64,000 bases of DNA from Caulobacter vibrioides (lineage in GTDB: Bacteria; Pseudomonadota; Alphaproteobacteria; Caulobacterales; Caulobacteraceae). The notes beneath the pieces were generated by a model. It was not told where the DNA came from and searched no databases. It saw nothing but the letters and a program-made list of their open reading frames with translations. The DNA is taken from positions 62,001-126,000 of the forward strand of contig NZ_PJRR01000004.1 of the NCBI RefSeq assembly GCF_002858865.1, read 5' to 3'. A program made the position numbers and the translations under genes. Positions 50,662 to 60,129 of this stretch are shown piece by piece (position 1 is the first letter of the stretch; each line of letters opens with the position of its first letter).

Positions 50662-52572
50662 CTACTGAACCTCGACCTCGAACGGCCCAGCGGGCAGGCC
50701 CTCGGCGTCGAACAGGTTGAAGCTCGGGCTGTCGGCCCAGGCGAAGCGGACCTTGGAGCCGGTCCCGCTGAGCACCACCGAGGTTCCGTCGACGCGGCCG
50801 TCGACCCAGCGACAGGTCGTGTCGCACAGCTCAAAGCCGATCACGCGGTCAGAGCCCAGCGAGACCAGACGTCCGCCGCCGACCTGGGCGAAGCTGACGA
50901 CCACGGTGTCGCCGGTCCGCTTGGCGGAGACGACCTCGGGGCCGGTGGTCACCGGCTCGCCATAGAGGCGGCGGGCGGCGAGCGCCAGGCGGCGGCCGAC
51001 CTCCTGCTTGTTGGCGGGGTGGATGTCGTAAGGGTCGCCGATGTCGTGGGTGACGACGAGGCCGGCGCGCGGATCGGCGGCCACGGCGCGGCGCTGGGCG
51101 TCGCGCAGGGCGGCCGTTGCGGCGGGCAGGCCCGGCGCGGTGGCGTAGGCGCCATAGTCGGCCAGTTGCACCACCAGGGCCGGCATGTCGGGCGACTGTC
51201 CCTGACGGCGCTCGGCCATGAAGGCGCCCAGCAGGTTCACATAGGCCTTGTCGCGGCCGACATTGGTCTCGCCCTGGTACCAGGCCAGGCCCGCATAGGC
51301 GTAAGGGCCCATGGGGGCGAGCATGCCGTTATAGAGGGTGGAGACGCCCGACAGGGTGTCCCACGGCGCGCGGGGCGGATCGCCGCCGGCGCGGGGTTCG
51401 ATACGGTAGCTCCAGTTCGTCAGCGGCAGCGCGGTTCCGTCGGCCAGGGTCAGGACCCGCTTGGCCGGATCGCCGTACATGCCGCCGTTGGCGTAGGTGT
51501 CATAGGCCGAGACCACGAGGGTGTTCTTGCCGGGCTTCAGCGACCCGGCCGGCAGGGCGTAGCGGCGCTCCAGCCAGGATCCCGAGGTCGCGCCGACGCC
51601 CACGCCGTTGAGATAGGTGGTGTCCATCTCGTCGATCTGGCCAAGGCCCAAGGTGGCGGCCTGCGCGGCCTGGGCGGCGGTCAGCTCGATCTCGGTCTTG
51701 AACCAGACGACGCCGTTGAACTCGGCCAAGGCCGGAACGCCCCAGCGTTCCCAGATCCCCAGATCGCGCGGGGCGGCCGTCCAGGTTCCGGCGCCGGTCC
51801 AGGGCGCCAGGGCCGCCTGGCCGGGGGTCTTGGCGCTCCACCAGGCCTTGATCACCTCGCCCCAGCGACGGCTAGCGGCGGCCTGGTCGGTGATCGACAG
51901 GTTCAGGACCGCGATGGCGTCGTCATAGCCGCCGACCTTGCGCAGGGCCGTCGGCGTCATCCAGGCCTCGATGCCCGAGCCGCCCCACGAGGCGTGGATC
52001 AGGCCCAGCGGGACCTGCCGCGTCTTCTGCAGCTCGCGGGCGAAGTAGAAGCAGCTGGCCGAGAAGGCGCCGACGTTTTCCTTGTTGGTCGGCCGCCAGA
52101 CGGGCGGTTTCTTGAAGTCCTTGGCGGGCGAGCGGGCGTCGGCCTTCTCGATGGTCGCCATGCGGATGGTGTCGTTGGCCGCGCCGTTGTTGATCTGGTT
52201 CCAGGCGTCGCCCGAGGCGGAGACCTGCATCTCCATGTTCGACTGGCCCGAGCACAGCCAGACATCGCCGACCAGGACGTCGGACGCGCTGGCCCTGGCC
52301 GAGGCGGTGGCGGCGGTGATGGCGTAGGGGCCGCCGGCGGGCGTGGCCGGGAAGTCCACGCGCCAGGCGCCGTCGGGACCGGCCTTGGCGGTCAGGGTCT
52401 GGCCGGCGAAGGACGCGGTGACGGTCTCGCCCGGCTTGGCGGTTCCGAACACCGGCAGGGGCCGGTCGCGCTGGACGACGGCGTGGTCGGCGAACAGGCC
52501 GTTCAGAAGGGATTGGGCGCTGGCGGGCGAGGCGAGGGCGGCGGCCAGCAGGATCGGCGCGAGACGGCGCAT
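50662..52572 (-). CDS. exported sialate O-acetylesterase-like (SGNH) hydrolase
   Basis: This is a 636-residue protein with a signal peptide (MRRLAPILLAAALASPASA). It carries the SASA-family SGNH blocks: WLCSGQSNMEM (GQSN at about 109-112), GLIHASWGGSGIEAW, LAWYQGETNVGRDKAY, and DIHPANKQEVGRRLA with the catalytic Asp and His. A jelly-roll-like insertion (WERWGVPALAEFNGVVWFKTEIEL) is typical. It would remove acetyl groups from sialic acids or, in soil bacteria, from xylan-like or pectic glycans. The ATG at 52572 opens the signal peptide. It is 190 bp from the GH3 gene, same direction, with a repeat between them. Confidence 0.9.
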   Translation of the reverse strand: MRRLAPILLAAALASPASAQSLLNGLFADHAVVQRDRPLPVFGTAKPGETVTASFAGQTLTAKAGPDGAWRVDFPATPAGGPYAITAATASARASASDVLVGDVWLCSGQSNMEMQVSASGDAWNQINNGAANDTIRMATIEKADARSPAKDFKKPPVWRPTNKENVGAFSASCFYFARELQKTRQVPLGLIHASWGGSGIEAWMTPTALRKVGGYDDAIAVLNLSITDQAAASRRWGEVIKAWWSAKTPGQAALAPWTGAGTWTAAPRDLGIWERWGVPALAEFNGVVWFKTEIELTAAQAAQAATLGLGQIDEMDTTYLNGVGVGATSGSWLERRYALPAGSLKPGKNTLVVSAYDTYANGGMYGDPAKRVLTLADGTALPLTNWSYRIEPRAGGDPPRAPWDTLSGVSTLYNGMLAPMGPYAYAGLAWYQGETNVGRDKAYVNLLGAFMAERRQGQSPDMPALVVQLADYGAYATAPGLPAATAALRDAQRRAVAADPRAGLVVTHDIGDPYDIHPANKQEVGRRLALAARRLYGEPVTTGPEVVSAKRTGDTVVVSFAQVGGGRLVSLGSDRVIGFELCDTTCRWVDGRVDGTSVVLSGTGSKVRFAWADSPSFNLFDAEGLPAGPFEVEVQ

Positions 52573-52615
52573 GGTTTGCTCCCTTGCCGCTGGTGTCTTG
52601 CGGCGAAAGTCTGAA

Positions 52616-52750
52616 CGCCCCCTCCGTCGCGCTGCGTATCCGCAGCACGCCACCTCCCCCGTTTCACGGGGCAGGAGAAGAGCGCTCCCTCCTGCCCCGT
52701 GAAACGGGGGAGGTGGCGCGGCGTCGACAGACGCCGTGACGGAGGGGGCG
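52616..52750. repeat. CGCCCCCTCCGTC palindromic element, copy 4
   Basis: The arms CGCCCCCTCCGTC and GACGGAGGGGGCG enclose CCACCTCCCCCGTTTCACGG and CCGTGAAACGGGGGAGGTGG, so both inner stems here are of the GTTTCAC type. It sits between the esterase and GH3 genes. Confidence 0.9.
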
Positions 52751-52762
52751 CTCTTCCGAGCC

Positions 52763-55183
52763 TTAAGCGACCGTCAGCGTCGTCTTCTTCAGGTCCACGG
52801 AGTTGGGGCCCACCAGGATCGAGAAGTCGCCGGGCTCGACCACGCGCTTCATGTCCAGGTTCCACATCCACAGGTCCGAGGGCTTGATCTCGAAGGTGAC
52901 CGTGGTCTTGGCGCCGGGGGCCAGGGTGACGCGCTTGAAGTGCTTGAGCTCCAGCACCGGACGGGTGACCGAGGCCGCCTCGTCGTGGACATAGAGCTGG
53001 ACCACCTCGTCGCCGGCCACCTTGCCGGTGTTGGTCACATCGACCTCGACCTTGACGGTCTCGCCCTGGCCGATCTTGGCCTTGGCCAGGCGCGGCGCCG
53101 AGACGTCGAAGGTGGTGTACGACAGGCCGAAACCGAACGGGTAGAGCGGGGTGGTCTCGCCATCCAGATAGCCGCGGCGGGCCGTGGGCTTGCGGTTGTA
53201 GTAGACCGGCAGCTGGCCGACGTCGCGGGCGATGCTGACCGGCAGCTTGCCGCCCGGATTGGCGCGGCCGAACAGCACGTCGGCGGCGGCGTGGCCGGTT
53301 TCCTGGCCCAGGTACCAGCCCTCGATGATGGCGTCGGCGCGCTCTTTCAGCAGGTTGATCGACAGCGGACGGCCGTTCAGCAGGAACACCACGGTCGGTT
53401 TGCCCAGATCGAAGATCGCCTTGGCCAGATCGTTCTGCTGGCCCATCAGGTCCAGGCTGTCACGGTCGCCCAGGTGATGGTCGGCCCAGGCCTCGCGGCT
53501 GGTCTGCTCGTTGTCGCCCAGCACCATGACCACGATATCGGCCTTCTTGGCGACCTCGACGGCTTCCGCGATGAGTTTCGCGTTGACGGCCGGGTCGGTG
53601 AAGTTGACCGCGTCCTGGGCCCAGATGCGCTGCTCGGTGATCCGCACGGCCTCGGCGTAGTCGAGCGCGAAGCCCTGGGCCTTGGCCTCGGCGGTCAGGC
53701 CCTCGTGGATCGAGACCACGTGACGCGGGATGTCCGAATAGCCGCCGATCGGCGTGTCCTTGGCGTGGGTGCCCAGGAGCGCCATGCGCTTGAACTTCTT
53801 GCCGTCCAGGGGCAGCAGGCCCTTGTCGTTCTTCAAGAGGACCACGGACTTGCGGGCGGCTTCGCGGGCCAGGGCGACGGCGTCCGGCGTGGCGGTCTTG
53901 GCGTCGGCGGTCTTCTCGTCGCAGTAGGGGTTCTCGAAGAGACCGGCCTGGAACTTCATCTCCAGCACCCGGGCGACGGCGGCGTCGATCTCGAACTGCG
54001 GGATGCGGCCGGCCTTCACCAGTTCGGGCAGCAGGGCGTAGGCCTCGCCGTCGGGCAGCTCGACATCGACGCCGGCGCGCATGGCCATAACGGCCGTCTC
54101 GCCCAGGTCGCTGGTCAGCTTATGACGGGTGATCAGCTCCTTGATGGCGAAGTAGTCGCTCTGGATCGAGCCCTTGTAGCCCCACTCCTCGCGCAGGATC
54201 TTGGTCAGCAGCCAGCGGTTGGCGTGCGAGGGGACACCGTCGATCTCGTTGTACGACGGCATGACCGCCCGCACCGGCAGCTCGGTCACCGCGCGCTCGA
54301 ACGGCGGGAAGAAGTTCTCGCGCAGGGTGCGCTCGGCGATCTGGGCCGGGCCGACATTGGTGCCGTTCTCGGGCTGGCCGTGGCCGGTCATGTGCTTGAG
54401 GGTGACGAACACCTTGTCCTTGGCCAGCGGCAGGGTCGTCCCCTGGAAGCCGCGGATGGAGGCCAGACCGATCTCGGCGCACAGGTGCGGGTCTTCGCCG
54501 TAGGTCTCCTCGATGCGGCCCCAGCGCGGATCGCGGGCCACGTCGACCACGGGGGCCAGCGCCAGGTTCGAGCCGCGGGCCCGCATTTCGCGGGCGGCGA
54601 CCGCGAAGATCTTTTCGGTCAGCTCGGTGTCGAAGGTCGAGGCCAGGGCGATCGACTGTGGGAAGCTGGTCGCGTCGCGGGCCACATAGCCGTGCAGGGC
54701 CTCGTCGTGCATCAGCAGCGGGATGCCCAGGCGGGTCTTCTCCATCGCCCACTTCTGGGCGGCGTTGGTGTAGCGCGCGGTTTCGGCGGCGTTACGGTTG
54801 ATCGCGCCATCGTCGGCGCCGGCGGCCGCGCCGATCACCGTCACCGGCTTGGCGCCCTTGCGGTCGGACGGACGCGAGATCTGGCCCAGGCCGTGCGGGA
54901 AGCTCTTGCTGGCCTGCTCGGCCGAGAAGTCGCCTTCCGGCGTCTGGATCTTGTTCTTGGTCAGCCAGATGCCGACCAGCTGGGCGGCCTTCTCTTCCAG
55001 GGTCATGCGCGACAGCAGGTCCTGGATGCGCGCGTCGACCGGCTGGGTCGGATCCTTGTAGAGCGGCTTGCCGCCCGACGTCTTGGGGGCTTGGCCGGCG
55101 GCTTGCGCCAGGCTGGGCAGGGCTGCGGCGGACAGGGCCGCGAGACTCGCGCCGAACAGGCGGCGGGTGAGGGTGGTGTTCAT
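52763..55183 (-). CDS. bglX: exported beta-glucosidase, glycoside hydrolase family 3 (BglX-like)
   Basis: This is an 806-residue protein with an N-terminal signal (TRRLFGASLAALSAAALPSLAQA). Its GH3 N-terminal barrel has HDEALHGYV and the nucleophile in GSIQSDYFAIK. The alpha/beta sandwich carries VVMVLGDNEQTSREAWADH and the C-terminal fibronectin-III-like domain (VDVTNTGKVAGDEVVQLYV, FEIKPSDLWMWNLDMKRVVEPGDF). Residue order and length match periplasmic BglX, which cleaves beta-linked oligosaccharides. It probably acts with the adjacent esterase on plant-derived glycans. The LacI regulator at 41173 is a possible but unproven controller. Confidence 0.92.
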   Translation of the reverse strand: MNTTLTRRLFGASLAALSAAALPSLAQAAGQAPKTSGGKPLYKDPTQPVDARIQDLLSRMTLEEKAAQLVGIWLTKNKIQTPEGDFSAEQASKSFPHGLGQISRPSDRKGAKPVTVIGAAAGADDGAINRNAAETARYTNAAQKWAMEKTRLGIPLLMHDEALHGYVARDATSFPQSIALASTFDTELTEKIFAVAAREMRARGSNLALAPVVDVARDPRWGRIEETYGEDPHLCAEIGLASIRGFQGTTLPLAKDKVFVTLKHMTGHGQPENGTNVGPAQIAERTLRENFFPPFERAVTELPVRAVMPSYNEIDGVPSHANRWLLTKILREEWGYKGSIQSDYFAIKELITRHKLTSDLGETAVMAMRAGVDVELPDGEAYALLPELVKAGRIPQFEIDAAVARVLEMKFQAGLFENPYCDEKTADAKTATPDAVALAREAARKSVVLLKNDKGLLPLDGKKFKRMALLGTHAKDTPIGGYSDIPRHVVSIHEGLTAEAKAQGFALDYAEAVRITEQRIWAQDAVNFTDPAVNAKLIAEAVEVAKKADIVVMVLGDNEQTSREAWADHHLGDRDSLDLMGQQNDLAKAIFDLGKPTVVFLLNGRPLSINLLKERADAIIEGWYLGQETGHAAADVLFGRANPGGKLPVSIARDVGQLPVYYNRKPTARRGYLDGETTPLYPFGFGLSYTTFDVSAPRLAKAKIGQGETVKVEVDVTNTGKVAGDEVVQLYVHDEAASVTRPVLELKHFKRVTLAPGAKTTVTFEIKPSDLWMWNLDMKRVVEPGDFSILVGPNSVDLKKTTLTVA

Positions 55184-55312
55184 CCGGTCGTTTCCCCGAG
55201 GCTGAGCTTGATGCTAACGGCTCTCAATCGCCGTTGTTGGAAGCCACTATGGGGGCAGTTGTCTGACCACTCAAGCCAGAAATGGTACCGGTCTCATTTC
55301 TTGTCGTGGAAG

Positions 55313-55440
55313 CGCCCCCTCCGTCACGGCGCCACGCGCCGCGCCACCTCCCCCGTTTCACGGTTGAGGAGGAAGCGGGATCCTCCTGCCCCGCTTGCGG
55401 GGGAGGTGGCGCGCGGCGCAGCCGCGTGACGGAGGGGGCG
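55313..55440. repeat. CGCCCCCTCCGTCAC palindromic element, copy 5
   Basis: It is the reverse complement of the element at 41026-41153 with only a couple of differences (for example CAACCG for CACCCG), and the same 128-bp length. It is one half of the inverted composite. Confidence 0.9.
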
Positions 55441-55444
55441 TCCC

Positions 55445-55550
55445 TGCGTCCTTCGAGGCGCGCTCAGGCGCGCGCACCTCAGGATGAGGGATTCAGTAGC
55501 GGGTTTCCTCATCCTGAGGTGTGAGCCGAAGGCGAGCCTCGAAGGACGCA
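55445..55550. repeat. TGCGTCCTTCGAGG palindromic element, copy 2
   Basis: It is the reverse complement of 40916-41021 with the same 106-bp length. Together with the adjacent 55313-55440 element it repeats the composite at 40916-41153 in opposite orientation. Confidence 0.9.
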
Positions 55551-55564
55551 CCGAGGCGCAGCCC

Positions 55565-57358
55565 TCACCCCTGCCAGCGGTCGATCACGCCCTCCAGCAC
55601 CGTCAGCGGCGCCGGACCGACCAGAAGCGCCGTGTCGTGGAAGCGCTTGATGTCGAACTTGCTTCCCAGGCGCTGCTTGGTGCGTTCGCGCAGGGCCGCC
55701 CAGACCGTGTGGCCGACCTTGTACGAGCAGGCCTGGCCGGGGTTGGCGCAGTAGCGTTCGACCTCGCGCGACACCCGCACCTCGGGGTCGCCGCCCGTTT
55801 CGATCATGTAGGCGATGGCCTTTTCGCGGCTCCAGCCCTTGGCGTGGATGCCGGTGTCGACCACGCAGCGCGAGGCACGGAACAGGCGGGCCTGGTACAT
55901 GCCCAGGAGGCCCAGATCATCGCCGTCGTCATAGATGCCCATCTCCATGGCCACCTGCTCGGCGTACAGCGCCCAGCCCTCGGTATTGGCCGAGAAGCCC
56001 ATGTTCTGGCGCAGCTTGGGCAGGTTGCTTTCGGCCACCAGGGCCAGTTGGAAGTGGTGCCCCGGCGCACCTTCGTGGTGCATCAGCGTGGCTAGCGACC
56101 AACGCGGGCGCTCGGCCGTGTCGCGCAGGTTGATATAGACCGCGCCCGGACGCGAGCCGTCCAGGGCCGGGCGCTCGTAATAGGCGCCCGCCGAGCCCGC
56201 CTCGGTGTAGGCCGGCACGCGACGCACCACGACCGGGGTCTTGGGCATGACGCCGAACCACTGCGGCAAGAGCGGCTGAAGCTTGGCCATGCGCTCGGTG
56301 CAATAGGCCAGGAGCTCGGCGCGGCCCTCGTCGGTGTTGGCGAACACCTGGCCGGGCATAGTGTTCAGGCTGGCCATCCGCTGGCCCACCGTGCCCTGGG
56401 TCAGGCCGCGCTTCTTGAGGATCTCGTCCATCCGCGCCTGGATCTCGGCGCCTTCCTCCAGGCCTAGGCGATGGACCTCTTCGGGGGTCTTGTTGGTGGT
56501 CGTGTAGATCTTGAGCAGGGCGGCGTAGAAGGCGTCGCCGTCCTTGAGGCGGCCGATGCCGGCGTCGTGCACGGCCTTGGCGCGCATCGCCTGCAGGGCG
56601 GCGATCTGGCGGTCGAGGGCGGGGTGGATCTCGCCGGTCAGGATGGCGGCGGCCTGGGCGTCATAGTCGCCATAGGCCTTGGCGCGGCGGGCGGCCGAGG
56701 CGACCAGCACGTTCTTCTCGACCGGGAGGCTACGGAACTGCTGGAGCTGGGCGATGGCCTTGTCGACGATGAAGTCGGCCGGGATCACACCCTTGGCCGC
56801 GTCGGCGCCGGCGCGCTGCGTCTCCTGGTCCAGCACGGTGGCGAAGGCCTTCATGCGGGCCAGGTACGCATCGGCGTCGGCGGCCGAGGCGATCTTGTGC
56901 CGGCCGTCCAGGAAGCTTGGGGTCGAGATGTACGACCCGTAGAACTGGGTCAGGACGAAGGGGCGCGCGCCGTCGCCGAAGTCGAACCGCGAGGTTCCCT
57001 GGCGGGCCTCGTAGTTGAAGAGGGCGGTGTCGTAGTTGATCGCGTCGTCGCCGGAGAGCGCCTTGCGGTCGATCGTCTTCAGGCGGGCGATGCGCTCCGC
57101 TGGTTCGGCGCGGTCGCGCAGCCAGGCGGCGGTCGAGCGGTCCGAGAGCCGGCTCCGCGCATCGGCGTGCTTGCCGGTGTCGAGGCCAAGGCTTGTGGCC
57201 TGTTCAGGGCTTTGGCTCAGGTCCTCGTCAAAGAAGGCGTCGAACAGCGCATAGAGCTGCTCCTTCGGCGTCGCGGCCTGGGCGGCGGACGCGAGCCCGG
57301 CGGTCAGGGCGGTGGCGGCCGCTCCCATCAAGATCTGGCGACGGTCGGGCAGGGACAT
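55565..57358 (-). CDS. exported DUF885 family protein (metallopeptidase-like)
   Basis: This is a 597-residue protein with a Tat-like signal (DRRQILMGAAATALTAGLASAAQA). The DUF885 domain has the zinc-binding motif HHEGAPGHHFQ (about residue 425) and NTEGWALYAEQVAMEMG, a pattern resembling the M32 and gluzincin clans. The C-terminal segment CSYKVGHTVWAALRERTKQRLG is characteristic. Members are thought to be periplasmic or secreted peptidases, but no substrate is known. It is one of four extracytoplasmic hydrolases in this stretch, transcribed in the same direction. Confidence 0.9.
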   Translation of the reverse strand: MSLPDRRQILMGAAATALTAGLASAAQAATPKEQLYALFDAFFDEDLSQSPEQATSLGLDTGKHADARSRLSDRSTAAWLRDRAEPAERIARLKTIDRKALSGDDAINYDTALFNYEARQGTSRFDFGDGARPFVLTQFYGSYISTPSFLDGRHKIASAADADAYLARMKAFATVLDQETQRAGADAAKGVIPADFIVDKAIAQLQQFRSLPVEKNVLVASAARRAKAYGDYDAQAAAILTGEIHPALDRQIAALQAMRAKAVHDAGIGRLKDGDAFYAALLKIYTTTNKTPEEVHRLGLEEGAEIQARMDEILKKRGLTQGTVGQRMASLNTMPGQVFANTDEGRAELLAYCTERMAKLQPLLPQWFGVMPKTPVVVRRVPAYTEAGSAGAYYERPALDGSRPGAVYINLRDTAERPRWSLATLMHHEGAPGHHFQLALVAESNLPKLRQNMGFSANTEGWALYAEQVAMEMGIYDDGDDLGLLGMYQARLFRASRCVVDTGIHAKGWSREKAIAYMIETGGDPEVRVSREVERYCANPGQACSYKVGHTVWAALRERTKQRLGSKFDIKRFHDTALLVGPAPLTVLEGVIDRWQG

Positions 57359-57460
57359 GGCGATCCTTAAAACTCAAGAAGCCGGGACGACCCGGCTCGT
57401 TGACCTATCGTTCCCTTGCGGTCCGTCCAGGGTCAAGGCGGCCGGGCCACGAAGCGCGGG

Positions 57461-57964
57461 TCAGTGGAACGGTGTCGCGTCGGGTCTCGCCGCGGGGCGC
57501 ATGTCGTCCTCCATCCAGGCGGGCCAGACGCGGTCGATCCAGCCCGCCGCTTGATACTGCCGGCGCAGAATGCTCAGCCATTGGCGCAGCGGCTCGTTGG
57601 CCAGCGAAAGGCGGGCTGCAGGCCCCTCATCAGAGCGGAAGGTGAGGGCGACGCCGTCCGGACCGGACAGGATGTCCACCGAGTCGACGCGCCAGCTGGC
57701 GGCGGGCGTCGTGGCCTCGACGGCCGGTTGCGGCGAAAGCGACGCCTCGGCCGCCTGCTGGGCGAAGCCCTGCAGCAAGGCGTCGCCGGTCGAGTCCGGC
57801 TGCTCCAGACCGCCGGTCAGGCGCGGCACGAGCAGGTTGAGAAGGCGCTGGGTCAGCCACAGCACGATGGTCGCGCCATCGGCGGCTTCGCCACTGATAC
57901 GCACGCGGTCCTCGACCGCGACATATTCGGTGGTCACGCGCTGGAGGTCGGGAATGTCCGTCAT
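57461..57964 (-). CDS. conserved hypothetical protein
   Basis: This is a 167-residue protein with no family I recognise. It is soluble, with no signal peptide. The N-terminal half is mixed (TTEYVAVEDRVRISGEAADGATIVLWLTQRLLNLLVPRLTGGLEQ) and the second half has RVDSVDILSGPDGVALTFRS and a Trp-rich tail (WLSILRRQYQAAGWIDRVWPAWMEDD). The ATG at 57964 is chosen over one five codons earlier because GGAGA lies five bases upstream. It is monocistronic and separated by about 100 bp from the DUF885 gene downstream of it. Confidence 0.7.
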   Translation of the reverse strand: MTDIPDLQRVTTEYVAVEDRVRISGEAADGATIVLWLTQRLLNLLVPRLTGGLEQPDSTGDALLQGFAQQAAEASLSPQPAVEATTPAASWRVDSVDILSGPDGVALTFRSDEGPAARLSLANEPLRQWLSILRRQYQAAGWIDRVWPAWMEDDMRPAARPDATPFH

Positions 57965-58030
57965 TGCGTCTCCGGCCAAGCCTGGACAGGCCTTGTAACC
58001 GCAGTCGATCGCACGCGACGTCCGGAAAGT

Positions 58031-58066
58031 AAAAAGGGCCCGCCTGGGAGGGGTGCGGGCCCTTTC
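58031..58066 (-). terminator. Rho-independent terminator after M61 peptidase gene
   Basis: On the minus strand AAAGGGCCCGC, an 11-base loop, then GCGGGCCCTTT run into TTTTT. It is about 115 bp downstream of the M61 stop codon and before the hypothetical gene. Confidence 0.85.
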
Positions 58067-58179
58067 AGAGTTAAGTCTTCAGAGGGATCAACTGGGCGTA
58101 AACTTGCCTGAAACGCCGCCGTCGCGCCCTTCCCCATATCGTCGCAGCGCGCGAACGCGTCGCAACATCGCGGCCGGTC

Positions 58180-60129
58180 CTACTTGCGCGGCGTCAGGAC
58201 GTCGCCCAGGCGATCGGGGGCGCCGGCGATCCGCTCCAGGCGCGGATAGCGAAGCCCGCCGCGATAGTCGATCTTGACCATCCGGTAGCGCGAGCCGTCC
58301 TTGATCAGCAGCTCGACCAGCGGGTTTTCCGGCTTGGCGGCCGCCTTGACCGCCGCCTTCAGCTTGTCGCTGTCCAGTTGCTCGCCGTTGACCGCCACGA
58401 CGGTCAGGCCCAGCGTCAGGCCGGCCTTGAACGCCGGGCCGCCCCACTGGACGTCGGAGATCACGCCGTCCGACCCGACGGACAGGCCCAGCGAATAGGG
58501 CAGGGCCGTGCCGCGCGAGCGAGTCTCGGCGGCCTTCATGAACTCGGTCGGGGTCTCGGTATAGACCAGCTTGTAGCCGCCGCGCTCCAGGCCATCGAGC
58601 GGCGCCTCTGGCTGGACCTCTTCGATGCGGGTCTTCAGGAACGTGGCCCAGTCATGGGCCACCACGCCGTTCAGGGCCGCCACCACGTCCTCGAACACAT
58701 AGGTGCGCGGCACGTAGGAGCCGTTGTCGACGCCGAAGAAGGCCTTGGCGAAGTCGTCCAGCGACTTCTTGCCGCCGGTTTTCTCGCGGATCACCGTGTC
58801 GGCGTCGAGCCAGACCAGCATGCCTTCCGAATAGTAGTCCTCGCTGCGCTGCCAGGACTGCCACGACTGCGGGCGGCGGTTGGCGATGATCGGGTCGTTG
58901 GTGGTGTCCTGCACCGGACGCCAGTCGCGGCCGCGACGGTGGTCATAGGCTGCGGCCGTGGCGGCGATGGAGTCCATCGCCTGCTGCTTGGTCAGGAGGC
59001 CCGAGCGCGCGGCCAGCACATTGCCCCAGTACTGGGTCTGGCCCTCATAGACCCACATCAGGCTGTCGCGCATCGGCACGTTCAGGTTCGGCGTCCACAG
59101 GTCCGCGGCGCGGCGGAACTTGCCGTTCCACGAGTGGGCGAACTCGTGGCTCAGCAGGTCGCGGCCCACAAAGCTCTTGTCCCAATCGGTGAAGTACTTG
59201 GGCGTCACGCGGTTTTCGGAGCTGCGGTGGTGCTCCAGGCCGATGCCGCCCAGCTTGTCCGACAGGGCGACCAGGAAGTCGTAGTGGTCGTAGTGGTGCG
59301 AGCCGAACACCTTGTAGGCCTGCTGCACCAGATCCTTGTGGACCTGGATATGTTCGGGCTTGGCCTCCAGAAGGTCGGGGCTGTCGGCCACCAGGTTCAG
59401 GCGCACGGGGGCGGGGCCGGTCGGGTCCAGGTCGAACGACTTGAAGTACTTGCCTGCGAAGATCGGACTGTCGACCAGGGTCTCGACCGTGGTCGGCTTG
59501 AAGGTGGTGACCTGGCCCTCGACCTTGGCGGTCTCCAGGGCGGTGGCCAGCTTCCAGCCTTCCGGCAGCTTGACGCTGGCCTCAATCGGGATGCGGCGGG
59601 TGTAGTAGCCGGCCGGATAGAGGGCGAGTTGCAGCCACTGCAGGTTCAGCATTTCCGGCGTCACCTGGATGCGGCCGATGCGGCTCTCGACGGCGGTCAG
59701 GAACTGGTAGCTGACCTGGATTTCCGTGACATCAGCGGGGACATCGACGTGGAAGGCGTGGACGCTGATCACATCGCGCGTCCACGGAATGCGCTTGCCG
59801 TTCGCCGTCACCACCAGGCCCGCCAGCCTGTCGAGCTCGTTGCGCGGCGAGTGGCCGCCCGGCACCCACTGCGGATAGAGGAAGGTGAAGGCGCCGGCCT
59901 TGCTGACCGGAATGATCGTGGTGGCGGTCCAGATCTTGCGGTCGAGGTCGGTGGCGTCGACGGCCAGCTTCAGCGTGCCGGCGTAGGGGATGTCCTGCGG
60001 GGCCGGGATCGGCGCGGTCGGCGCGGCCGATTCCGGCATCGGCTGCGAGGGCGCCGGGCTCGGGACCTGGGCCAGGGCGGCCGTGGCGACCAGGGACAGG
60101 ACGGAGACCGAGAAGAACAGCGCTTTCAC
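58180..60129 (-). CDS. exported M61-family metallopeptidase with PDZ domain
   Basis: This is a 649-residue protein. A signal peptide (KALFFSVSVLSLVATAALA) and Pro-rich segment are followed by the M61 (glycyl aminopeptidase) catalytic domain with the zinc motif HEFAHSWNG (about residue 325) and MWVYEGQTQYWGNVLA, where the downstream Glu is the third ligand. A C-terminal PDZ domain (about 540-630) includes LGLSVGSDGVISDVQWGGPAFKAGLTLGLTVVAVNG. GTG at 60129 is chosen with GGGG six bases upstream; TTG four codons earlier is an alternative. It likely trims Gly/Ala-rich peptides in the periplasm. Confidence 0.9.
   Translation of the reverse strand: MKALFFSVSVLSLVATAALAQVPSPAPSQPMPESAAPTAPIPAPQDIPYAGTLKLAVDATDLDRKIWTATTIIPVSKAGAFTFLYPQWVPGGHSPRNELDRLAGLVVTANGKRIPWTRDVISVHAFHVDVPADVTEIQVSYQFLTAVESRIGRIQVTPEMLNLQWLQLALYPAGYYTRRIPIEASVKLPEGWKLATALETAKVEGQVTTFKPTTVETLVDSPIFAGKYFKSFDLDPTGPAPVRLNLVADSPDLLEAKPEHIQVHKDLVQQAYKVFGSHHYDHYDFLVALSDKLGGIGLEHHRSSENRVTPKYFTDWDKSFVGRDLLSHEFAHSWNGKFRRAADLWTPNLNVPMRDSLMWVYEGQTQYWGNVLAARSGLLTKQQAMDSIAATAAAYDHRRGRDWRPVQDTTNDPIIANRRPQSWQSWQRSEDYYSEGMLVWLDADTVIREKTGGKKSLDDFAKAFFGVDNGSYVPRTYVFEDVVAALNGVVAHDWATFLKTRIEEVQPEAPLDGLERGGYKLVYTETPTEFMKAAETRSRGTALPYSLGLSVGSDGVISDVQWGGPAFKAGLTLGLTVVAVNGEQLDSDKLKAAVKAAAKPENPLVELLIKDGSRYRMVKIDYRGGLRYPRLERIAGAPDRLGDVLTPRK

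Noticed and set aside
52736..55429. 897-codon plus-strand open frame opposite bglX
   Set aside because: It is a shadow of the GH3 gene, beginning and ending inside palindromic repeats.
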